From contig JANTGB010000090.1 of the NCBI GenBank assembly GCA_024763115.1, positions 1 to 8,089 of the forward strand: a stretch of 8,089 nucleotides of DNA. Direction: 5' to 3'. Positions 1 through 5,656 of this stretch are shown here, piece after piece. Numbering within the stretch: position 1 is the first letter of the stretch; every line of letters begins with the position of its first letter. The notes under the pieces were generated by a model. It was not told the DNA's origin and did no database searches. It saw only the letters and a list, made by a program, of their open reading frames with translations. The position numbers were made by a program, and so were the translations under genes. This DNA comes from Desulfobulbaceae bacterium (GTDB lineage Bacteria > Desulfobacterota > Desulfobulbia > Desulfobulbales > SURF-16).

Positions 1-832
1 TTGAACCAAAGGGATAGGCAAAATGATCAACCAGGTTCCCTGTTTTTTGTTCAATAATCAGTTTGGAACCTAAAATTTCTTCTCTGACCTTTTGTAACGG
101 CAATTTACTTAGATTTAAATGATGCACCGTATGAGCGCCGATGGTAACCAGGGGATCATTACTCAGTTCACGTATCTGCTGCCAGTTCATCTGCAGTTTA
201 TCATAATCACGGACAGCAATACCATGAGATGTAAAAACAGTCTCAAGCCTATCCTGCAATTCATTATGGGGAATAGTCAGAATAAGATCCCGGATAATAT
301 TATAAGCATTTTCTTTTTCCCCGGTTTCCAATGTCTTGAAAGAATACTTCTTTTCCGAAAAGGTAAAACTTATCCGTTCATTTTTCAAGATCAGATCTTC
401 CAGCATATACCACCACGGTATCGCAGTCCTGTCAGGAAAAGAAGTGGTGACATAGACCGCAAACGGCGCCTGGTATTTGCGGAAAATCGGATAAATTATT
501 TCATAGGCATCCGTGTATCCGTCATCAAAGGTAAAACAGACAAAGGGGGCGCCCCTTTTATTTGCAGCCTGGTTTTCATATAATTCATCAAGCGAGATTA
601 TTTCATAATTGCTGTTTTTAAAAAAAAGAATAAGTTCTTCCAGAAACTCAGGACTTGTTTCTATGCGGGAATTTGCCCTGATTCGCGGTTTATTGTCTGC
701 CGGCAGGGTACGGTGCAGCACCAGAATAACGCCACTTCCGCCCCAGACAGGCTTAAGCAGCCTGTGAGCTTTTGTATATTTACAAAATGTTAAAACCGAT
801 CTCAAAAAAGTATGCTTAATGGAATTTGTCAT
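1..832 (-). CDS. Polysaccharide deacetylase (NodB/CE4 family), 3' end outside window
   Basis: The first 277 codons of a gene that runs off the left edge. The product is a predicted metal-dependent deacetylase removing N- or O-acetyl groups from polysaccharide. I translated the minus strand by hand. NodB motif 1 is TFDDGYTD at residues 101-108, with candidate catalytic base Asp103 and metal ligand Asp104. Motif 2 is GAHTVHH at 232-238, with metal ligands His234 and His238. Motif 3 begins as FAYPFG at 271-276, where the window ends. The approach MNWQQIRELSNDPLVTIGAH is typical of EPS-locus deacetylases. I see no clear signal peptide; residues 1-30 are basic and mildly hydrophobic. The ATG at 832 was chosen as the only good start before the conserved region; the ribosome site is weak (GACGA nearby). 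The gene lies 303 bp downstream of the acyl cassette, on the same strand. Family assignment is firm; the substrate is unknown. Confidence 0.9.
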   Translation of the reverse strand, partial: MTNSIKHTFLRSVLTFCKYTKAHRLLKPVWGGSGVILVLHRTLPADNKPRIRANSRIETSPEFLEELILFFKNSNYEIISLDELYENQAANKRGAPFVCFTFDDGYTDAYEIIYPIFRKYQAPFAVYVTTSFPDRTAIPWWYMLEDLILKNERISFTFSEKKYSFKTLETGEKENAYNIIRDLILTIPHNELQDRLETVFTSHGIAVRDYDKLQMNWQQIRELSNDPLVTIGAHTVHHLNLSKLPLQKVREEILGSKLIIEQKTGNLVDHFAYPFGS

Positions 833-869
833 TCGTCTATACAGCAATAAATTATCGTCCCTGCCGCGA

Positions 870-889
870 ATTTTATTTGCAAATAAAAT
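870..889. repeat. 20-bp perfect palindrome upstream of the deacetylase gene
   Basis: Ten bases, ATTTTATTTG, are followed directly by their exact reverse complement, centred on GC at 879/880. The near edge is 37 bp upstream of the deacetylase ATG at 832. A spacerless AT-rich palindrome is a plausible site for a dimeric regulator, but no known operator consensus is recognised. It would form a hairpin only with a few central bases unpaired. Confidence 0.6.
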
Positions 890-896
890 GCCAGGC

Positions 897-1090
897 GCCC
901 AGGAGGTTGTCCGAGAACAGGCATTTTTTCTCAAATCAGGTAAGCGTAGACTCCGAGGCGTTTGTCAAAAATAAGCACAGCCATGTAGTTGATGTTGCGA
1001 GCATTATTTTTGACAAATAACACAGAGTTGGGCAGGTAAGCGAGGTACGAGACTCCGCAGAAAGGGCATTCTCGGACAGCCTCCCAGGGC
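897..1090. repeat. 194-bp nested inverted-repeat element
   Basis: The outer arms are 897-917 and 1069-1090; the reverse complement of the right arm matches the left at about 19 of 22 positions, with core TGTCCGAGAA. An inner perfect 14-bp pair, TTTGTCAAAAATAA at 961-974 and its complement at 1004-1017, encloses a 29-base loop. Between outer and inner arms, similar sequences (GTAAGCG followed by AGACTCCG) occur at about 940-956 and 1037-1057, but in direct rather than inverted orientation. The layout resembles a non-autonomous palindromic element (MITE or REP-like). There is no transposase and no clear target-site duplication. Confidence 0.75.
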
Positions 1091-1134
1091 AAAAATGACC
1101 GCCGACAAAGCCGGCTTAATCTTTCAAGGCGGCC
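1091..1134 (-). terminator. Possible intrinsic terminator after the acyltransferase gene
   Basis: On the minus strand, immediately after the TAA stop, GGCCGCC (1134-1128) can pair with GGCGGTC (1103-1097) over seven pairs including one G-U. The loop is 24 bases and contains the small palindrome AAGCCGGCTT. The stem is followed by ATTTTTG, a short U-tract. The position just past the last cassette gene fits a terminator, but the loop is long and the U-tract short, so this is tentative. Confidence 0.35.
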
Positions 1135-1135
1135 T

Positions 1136-2002
1136 TTACGTCTTTTTAAAAAACAATAATTCCGTATAAAGATTATCAATCCGGGTCGGCGTCAGATTCC
1201 GGCTCCGATAAAGGCGGGGATAGCGCAGGGTATAGTCAAAACCTCCAGCCGGGCAATGATCAACAACCAGCCTCTTGTCGATAACGGAAAACAGGGTATG
1301 ATTTTTGGTCAGAAAAAACCGTTGTATTCCGGGAAACCATCTTTTAAAAAGGCGGGGACTGCTGATGTAATAAACCTGGGTAAATGAAATATGTTTTTTC
1401 CGTATTTTATTAAAAACCAAATAGCAATAGTCCTTTTCGTCTCCCGGTTTCACACAGATAAGATGATGGCAGTTGGGCAGGTCATGATCGTTAAAAAAAA
1501 CCATATCCTCCGGCTTGAGCCTGGAACTGATAAAGGCGGGATCAGTAGAGAGATGCGCCCCGGCCGACCCGGCAAAGGAGGTAAAAAAGGGAAATATCTT
1601 CAGGCAACATTCCAGGGGGGCAAACTTGAATCTTTCCAGCACCCGGCCTGCTTCCAAAGACGGAGTCAAACTTGTTACTGTCATATCTTTGAGATTTAAG
1701 ACAGCCAGAAGCAGCAGCAGACTTTGCCGACGATATTCTTCAAGCACATACCAGCAGAAAAGATTGCAGAGAGAGTAAATTTCGCCTGCAATTTCTCTCT
1801 CATGGAAAAAACAGCCGAGAAAGCCGACAACCTCATCTTCATCAATCAGGACATAACCGAAATGATCATATATAGTTGACCAGCGACAGCCGAGAAGCCT
1901 CCGCCACTCATCTCTATCCAGCCCCCTGACGGCAAAATGTTCTATCAACGGATATATTTTATCGAAAAGTTCTATTGTCGCCTTTTTGACTATTGCTGCC
2001 AT
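1136..2002 (-). CDS. GNAT-like acyltransferase, EPS-associated
   Basis: A 288-residue cytoplasmic protein. Residues 45-135 resemble a GNAT (N-acyltransferase) core: a strand and turn around DEDEVVGFLGCFF (54-66), then a strand and helix NLFCWYVLEEYRRQSLLLLL (80-99), then TVTSLTPSLEAGRVLERFKF (108-127), as in proteins I associate with polysaccharide loci. The acyl-CoA pyrophosphate loop, normally R/Q-x-x-G-x-G/A, reads RRQSLL here and lacks its glycines. The remaining 150 residues are less recognisable and end in a conserved-looking YPRLYRSRNLTPTRIDNLYT (261-280). The gene starts 10 bp after the ligase stop, with no strong ribosome site next to the ATG (GGAAG lies about 15 bp upstream, inside the ligase gene), so coupled translation is likely. 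Inferred role: transfer of the acyl group prepared by the neighbouring ACP, dehydrogenase and ligase to a sugar amine. The fold call is moderate; substrate and activity are unproven. Confidence 0.65.
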   Translation of the reverse strand: MAAIVKKATIELFDKIYPLIEHFAVRGLDRDEWRRLLGCRWSTIYDHFGYVLIDEDEVVGFLGCFFHEREIAGEIYSLCNLFCWYVLEEYRRQSLLLLLAVLNLKDMTVTSLTPSLEAGRVLERFKFAPLECCLKIFPFFTSFAGSAGAHLSTDPAFISSRLKPEDMVFFNDHDLPNCHHLICVKPGDEKDYCYLVFNKIRKKHISFTQVYYISSPRLFKRWFPGIQRFFLTKNHTLFSVIDKRLVVDHCPAGGFDYTLRYPRLYRSRNLTPTRIDNLYTELLFFKKT

Positions 2003-2012
2003 AGCTGTGGGC

Positions 2013-3362
2013 TCAGTCTTCCTTACGCCGAACTTTTTTAAATCTTGCGCTCAAGTCAAGCTGATCGACAATCTTTATTTTTATCGGCACCTTGTAGGGT
2101 TGCAGATGTTGCAGGCAGAACTTTTTCAGGTTAATAATAAATTTTTTCCCGTCTTCTTTCTTTACCAGGCTTATGTCGGCGCAGACGATATTACCGGTTA
2201 TATTATTTTTTTCCCCATAGACGAGAACCTCAGCCACATTATCAAAGGTCTGGATCAGGTTTTCCACCTCAGTGGGAAAAACCTTTTCCCCGCCGATATT
2301 GATAATATCGCAGTCACGGCCGTAAATCCGGTAATATTCCCCGTCAACTTCAACCCTGTCACCGGTAACAAACCAGCCGTCTTCGGTAAAGGGACTGGGA
2401 GAGTTAAGATAACCCAGCATGGCGGAGTGGGCCTTGATCTGGAGGATACCATCAACAACCCTGGTGGCAAAACCCTCGCCGCCGATCTTGACCCAGGGGG
2501 AATCGGAACTTCTGGATTTTGAACGCAGGGTGCCCACCTCGGTTGTACCGTACTTCTGAAGAATCGCGACGCCGGGGAACAGGGCAGCGCTTTTTTTCAG
2601 GGTGGACTCCAGCATGACTTCGGAACCGTAGGCAATATATTTTAATGATGACAGGTCATATCTGGAATAGGCTTCACTGAAGATGAGCAGGTTCATGAAG
2701 GTTGCCGACACCGGTAGAACTTCAACCTTATATTTTTCAATTACCCGGCAGACAATGTCGGGCAATCGCTCTTCAACCGTGACCAGACAGCTACAGTTGG
2801 AGAGAACATAGAGCAGGGTGTCAATACCGGCAATATGATCAAAGAGCAGAAAGGCCAGGGTGGTAAAATCCTTACGCTTAACCTTATATTTCTGCAGAAG
2901 ATGCTCGACATCGTGGAGAATCGCCTTGGCCTTACCGGTTGTTCCGGAAGAAAAAAGTACCAGGCCCGGATGTTTTTCAGCCCGCAGTTTATCATAGAGA
3001 ACATGGCGACCTTTACCGGGCAATTTTTTTATCCTAACCTGATCATCAGGAGTAAAAATAAATGATATTTCTCCCTGGGCAGTCTCGATAAATTCTTCTT
3101 TTCTGGTAGCTACCGCCGCAGTGAGCGGCACAATGACACAGCCCTGTTCAATTAAGGCCAGGAGCAGGGCAACAGCTTCAGGAGAAAAATCCCCCTCAAG
3201 CACAGTGACTGTCCCAGGTTGAATTTTCTCTTCCCGAAGGCGCTTGCTCCAGTAGCTGATCCGCTCAAGAAGATGAGGATAAGTATATGGCCGATCCTGC
3301 CAGATAATTGCGTTTTTATCCCCTTCACCGGCAAAACGTTCAAGAAAAAAATCTATAAACAT
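2013..3362 (-). CDS. AMP-forming acyl ligase (ANL superfamily)
   Basis: A 449-residue adenylate-forming enzyme that activates a carboxylic acid with ATP, then forms a thioester with CoA or a carrier protein. Motifs in order: phosphate-binding loop FSSGTTGKAK at 137-146 (the usual proline of SGTTGxPK is alanine); YGTTE at 271-275; TGD at 333-335, whose Asp binds ribose; hinge YGRD at 347-350; IGGEKVFPTEVE at 356-367; and a C-terminal KK at 442-443 where the catalytic lysine of the mobile domain is expected. It is shorter than typical fatty acyl-CoA ligases (about 500-560), with little sequence after the lysine. A strong ribosome site, GGAGGAG (3380-3374), sits inside the end of the upstream dehydrogenase gene. 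The adjacent ACP makes carrier-protein loading plausible. Family is firm; the acid activated cannot be read from sequence. Confidence 0.92.
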   Translation of the reverse strand: MFIDFFLERFAGEGDKNAIIWQDRPYTYPHLLERISYWSKRLREEKIQPGTVTVLEGDFSPEAVALLLALIEQGCVIVPLTAAVATRKEEFIETAQGEISFIFTPDDQVRIKKLPGKGRHVLYDKLRAEKHPGLVLFSSGTTGKAKAILHDVEHLLQKYKVKRKDFTTLAFLLFDHIAGIDTLLYVLSNCSCLVTVEERLPDIVCRVIEKYKVEVLPVSATFMNLLIFSEAYSRYDLSSLKYIAYGSEVMLESTLKKSAALFPGVAILQKYGTTEVGTLRSKSRSSDSPWVKIGGEGFATRVVDGILQIKAHSAMLGYLNSPSPFTEDGWFVTGDRVEVDGEYYRIYGRDCDIINIGGEKVFPTEVENLIQTFDNVAEVLVYGEKNNITGNIVCADISLVKKEDGKKFIINLKKFCLQHLQPYKVPIKIKIVDQLDLSARFKKVRRKED

Positions 3363-3368
3363 GAACTC

Positions 3369-4070
3369 TTAAACTCCTCCCAGATAGAGAACCTGGCCGG
3401 TAACAAAATCACTTCCAGGCTGGATGAAAAAATCAATCACATTGCTTATATCCCCCATCTCACCAAAGCGGTGAATTGCCTGGCGGGCCAGCAGGGCATC
3501 CATTTTTTCCCGGGGCACGGAACGGATCAGATCTGTTTTCACCGGAGTCGGCCCCACGGCATTAACCGTGATGCCGAATGGAGCCAGCTCTCTGGCCAGA
3601 ATCTCAGTAAGGGAAACGATTGCGGCCTTTGAAGCCGCATATATGGCCTCGCCCTCAAGCTTCAGGGGGGTGGCAACTGTGGCAAAATTGACAATGCGGC
3701 CAAACCCGGCGGCCTGCATAAGTTTCGCCGCCTCCCGACAAAAAAGAAAGGTGCCGACAACATTGGTATTTAATATTTTTTCCACCGTTGCCCTGGGAGT
3801 CAGGAGGATGTGGTTCATGGAGGCAATGCCGGCATTATTTACCAGGACATCCAGGCAACCGCAGGACTTCCTGATCGCGGCAAACATTTCCCGCACCTGC
3901 TCCTCATCGGCAACGTCAAGGCAATAATGATGATAATTTTCCAGATAAAAGTCCGCCTCTCCCCGACTGCAACCGAAAATCTCAAAACCTTTTTCGCTGT
4001 AATATTCACAAAGATATCTGCCGATGCCCTTGCGGGCGCCGGTTATCAACATGGTTTTTCGCCCAGTCAT
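3369..4070 (-). CDS. Short-chain dehydrogenase/reductase, FabG-like
   Basis: A 233-residue classical SDR, a cytoplasmic NAD(P)-dependent oxidoreductase. Cofactor motif TGARKGIG is at 10-17, with SR at 35-36 after the second strand, which suggests NADPH. Other landmarks are LDVAD (51-55), NNAG (78-81), Asn103 and the YxxxK pair Tyr144/Lys148. The residue 13 before Tyr144, normally the catalytic serine, is Thr131. The nearest known function is 3-oxoacyl-ACP reductase, which fits the ACP gene 2 bp upstream, but many SDRs act on sugars or other acyl groups. The first ATG was chosen because GGAAAG in the end of the ACP gene lies 5 bp before it; a second Met at codon 7 is a less likely start. Thr131 is a conservative change that probably keeps activity. 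Confidence 0.9.
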   Translation of the reverse strand: MTGRKTMLITGARKGIGRYLCEYYSEKGFEIFGCSRGEADFYLENYHHYCLDVADEEQVREMFAAIRKSCGCLDVLVNNAGIASMNHILLTPRATVEKILNTNVVGTFLFCREAAKLMQAAGFGRIVNFATVATPLKLEGEAIYAASKAAIVSLTEILARELAPFGITVNAVGPTPVKTDLIRSVPREKMDALLARQAIHRFGEMGDISNVIDFFIQPGSDFVTGQVLYLGGV

Positions 4071-4072
4071 TA

Positions 4073-4378
4073 TTACTTTCCGCTTTCAGCCAGTAATTTC
4101 TTTATATATCCAGCCAAGGCCCCGACATTTCGAAAGGGGCTGTTTCGTTGGGACATGGCCTTTTCATCAGCCAGGGTCACGGTTACGTTAAAGGTTTCGG
4201 CAATTTTCTGTTCCACGGCCACAATAAATGTTACCAGGCCGAGAGAATCAAGCTTACCATCTCCCCCGAAAACAACGGTGTCAACAGATCTTTCCAGCTG
4301 CCTGTCCGCAGGAAGAAGCTCATTAACTTCATCAATGGTTGTCAGGATCAGCTCAACAATATCTTTGTATTCAGGCAC
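4073..4378 (-). CDS. Acyl carrier protein
   Basis: A 101-residue carrier protein, slightly longer than housekeeping AcpP (about 78). The phosphopantetheine site is Ser45 in the motif KLDSLGLVTF (42-51), followed by an acidic helix-2 region (VAVEQKIAETF) as in ACP folds. It starts with GTG, not ATG; the start is fixed by AAAGGAG seven bases upstream. It heads a four-gene operon with an SDR, an AMP-forming ligase and a GNAT-like enzyme, so it probably carries a specialised acyl group for polysaccharide modification rather than serving bulk fatty acid synthesis. No phosphopantetheinyl transferase is in the window; a host enzyme would have to convert it to the holo form. Carrier-protein identity is firm; the cargo is unknown. 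Confidence 0.9.
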   Translation of the reverse strand: MPEYKDIVELILTTIDEVNELLPADRQLERSVDTVVFGGDGKLDSLGLVTFIVAVEQKIAETFNVTVTLADEKAMSQRNSPFRNVGALAGYIKKLLAESGK

Positions 4379-4385
4379 GGGTTTT

Positions 4386-4392
4386 CTCCTTT
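4386..4392 (-). promoter_or_regulatory. Ribosome-binding site fixing the ACP GTG start
   Basis: The minus strand reads AAAGGAG, then seven bases (AAAACCC), then GTG. The near-consensus match and spacing support GTG at 4378 as the true ACP start. Confidence 0.8.
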
Positions 4393-4465
4393 ACAGACCT
4401 CGTTAAATAATCGTTAAATTAATGCGGTTTTCCGGACATTCTGCTGTAAATTTGCCCGGAGTCTC

Positions 4466-4542
4466 GTTCAAGGTTCAAAGTTTAGAGGATACCCGTTATC
4501 TCAAGGGGGCCGGCAACCTTGAACCCTGAACTTTGAACCTTT
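4466..4542. repeat. Heptanucleotide repeat forming an inverted repeat
   Basis: From 4515, four successive 7-mers read AACCTTG, AACCCTG, AACTTTG, AACCTTT. On the left, 4466-4483 carries the complementary pattern, CAAGGTT then CAAAGTT. Two pairings are possible: AAGGTTCAAAGTT (4470-4482) with 4529-4541, 13 of 13 bases, or GTTCAAGGTT (4466-4475) with 4515-4524, 10 of 10. The loop includes GGGGGCCGGC. No T-run follows on either strand long enough to call it a terminator. Confidence 0.7.
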
Positions 4543-4756
4543 TAACCCGGACCAACCGTCCAATTTCGACCAAATTCCTTACTGGTAAAGAGTTTGCAGT
4601 CAATAACAAAAAGTTTTTACGAGATCTGCTTTATATAACTTTCCGGACAGCAACAGCAGCAGAGCATCTTTTACAGCCAATCACAATTCGGCCGGAGATG
4701 AATTATGCAATAGTTGTGCAAATGTGAATATTTTTCAGGAAATAAAACTGAATTAC

Positions 4757-4805
4757 GGCAGGTACGCAAGGCTGGAGGCAAGGCAAAAGGGTATCTCGGA
4801 CAACC
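4757..4805. repeat. Dispersed repeat, copy of the right half of the 897-1090 element
   Basis: It starts with GGCAGGTA and ends with CTCGGACAACC, like 1031-1081 in the same orientation; by hand, about 38 of 51 aligned columns match, including AAAGGG just before the end. Unlike the first locus there is no inverted partner here, so it is a solo half-copy. It lies 36 bp beyond the export lipoprotein stop. Confidence 0.65.
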
Positions 4806-4840
4806 ATGTACCGCAATTACCCGAAGAACCAATCGGACTT

Positions 4841-5656
4841 CTACTTAGACACATCGTAGGAAATGTAATAGCCTATGCCGAAAGGAAGATTCTTACGAAT
4901 GTAAAGATCAACCCAGGTATTCACATTAGCAATGGCTGATTTCGGCACATAAACAATATCATGCGCTTTCAAGGGGATATCCTGCGTTATATCAACGCCG
5001 GTCAGAGCATCTTCCACATTAACAATTTTAACAAACGGCTTTTTCAGGCCGTTCCGCCTGATGACTATAACCTCATCATCCAGGCTCCCATTCTTTAACC
5101 CTCCAGCCTTTGAAATTGCCTGAAGGATAGTCATATAGCTATCCATTTTTATCATGCCCGGGCTGGCCACCTCGCCATCCACATAAACATTTTGACTGTT
5201 AAGGGAGACAATGGAAACACTTATTTCAGGCTCCTTGAGAAATTTTGAATATTTATTTTTCAAGATTTCCGTCAGTTCGCCGACGCTGAGAGAGGCAGCC
5301 CTGACATCATGAACCAGCTGCAGAGAAATAAAACCATCCGGGCGCACCACAGCCTTTTGATTGAGATGAGCGCTATAATAAAATTTCACTGCAAGTTCAT
5401 CATTCGGCTGAATGATGTAAGGAGGCATAGTTGCTTCAAGAGATTCTTCCTGGGGGTCAATTACTCCGGGCATACTCATCTGCACAGGAGTTTTCACGCT
5501 GTCGGCGCAACCCTGGAGACAAATCAGCAGCAGTGTCAGCAGACAACCGGACAGCAACGTCCGGACGACATAATGATAGAAATCCGCCACTGTTTCAGCC
5601 CGGCGGGTTTGTGGATGAAAACAGCCGAATATTTCCTGTCTTATTGGGCCACTCAT
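4841..5656 (-). CDS. Wza-like polysaccharide export lipoprotein
   Basis: A 271-residue predicted outer-membrane lipoprotein of the OPX family, forming the exit channel for capsule or EPS. Residues 34-50 are a hydrophobic signal ending in the lipobox LQGC, with lipidated Cys50. The poly-export domain spans about 77-150 (PPYIIQPNDELAV, then VVRPDGFISL) and one SLBB domain about 156-205 (VYVDGEVASPG, then AGGLKNGSLDDEV). The C-terminus (VNTWVDLYIRKNLPFGIGYY, 245-264) resembles the amphipathic helix of OPX pores. It is shorter than E. coli Wza (379) and has one clear SLBB domain. The ATG shares one base with the upstream Wzz-like stop (TAATG), implying coupled translation and fixing the start, although this leaves an unusually long 33-residue stretch before the signal's hydrophobic core. 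In-frame GTG (codon 23) and TTG (codon 34) lack ribosome sites. Confidence 0.92.
   Translation of the reverse strand: MSGPIRQEIFGCFHPQTRRAETVADFYHYVVRTLLSGCLLTLLLICLQGCADSVKTPVQMSMPGVIDPQEESLEATMPPYIIQPNDELAVKFYYSAHLNQKAVVRPDGFISLQLVHDVRAASLSVGELTEILKNKYSKFLKEPEISVSIVSLNSQNVYVDGEVASPGMIKMDSYMTILQAISKAGGLKNGSLDDEVIVIRRNGLKKPFVKIVNVEDALTGVDITQDIPLKAHDIVYVPKSAIANVNTWVDLYIRKNLPFGIGYYISYDVSK

Larger units (their letters stand above)
833..1135. other. Intergenic spacer between acyltransferase and deacetylase genes
   Basis: This 303-bp gap holds three things: a possible terminator next to the acyltransferase stop, a 194-bp nested inverted repeat filling most of it, and a 20-bp perfect palindrome close to the deacetylase start. 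Short open frames crossing it in both directions are translations of the repeat and have no ribosome site. I see no convincing -35/-10 promoter for the deacetylase gene. Confidence 0.7.
4379..4840. other. Spacer between export genes and acyl cassette
   Basis: A 462-bp gap with no credible gene. It holds the ACP ribosome site (4386-4392), a heptanucleotide-based inverted repeat (4466-4542) and one copy of a dispersed repeat (4757-4805). An open frame of 64 codons on the plus strand at 4533-4727 has no ribosome site and reads unlike protein. No clear terminator follows the export lipoprotein gene, so the cassette could be transcribed from either wzz or an unrecognised promoter here. Confidence 0.7.

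Noticed and set aside
119..583. Open frame of 154 codons on the plus strand
   Set aside because: It is antisense to the deacetylase, whose NodB motifs are clear.
931..1179. Open frame of 82 codons on the minus strand
   Set aside because: Most of it is translation of the palindromic element at 897-1090, it overlaps the end of the acyltransferase gene and it has no family signature.
1986..2522. Open frame of 178 codons on the plus strand
   Set aside because: It is antisense to the AMP ligase, whose motifs are unambiguous in the other frame.
4577..4603. TTGACT on the minus strand as a -35 for the ACP operon
   Set aside because: The matching -10 position reads AAGGAA or TAAGGA, too poor to call a promoter.
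4533..4727. Open frame of 64 codons on the plus strand in the spacer
   Set aside because: No ribosome site, no motif, and it lies on the strand opposite to all credible genes.
5557..5590. Later start (GTG codon 23 or TTG codon 34) for the export lipoprotein, giving a normal-length signal peptide
   Set aside because: Neither has a ribosome site, whereas the ATG at 5656 overlaps the upstream stop as TAATG.
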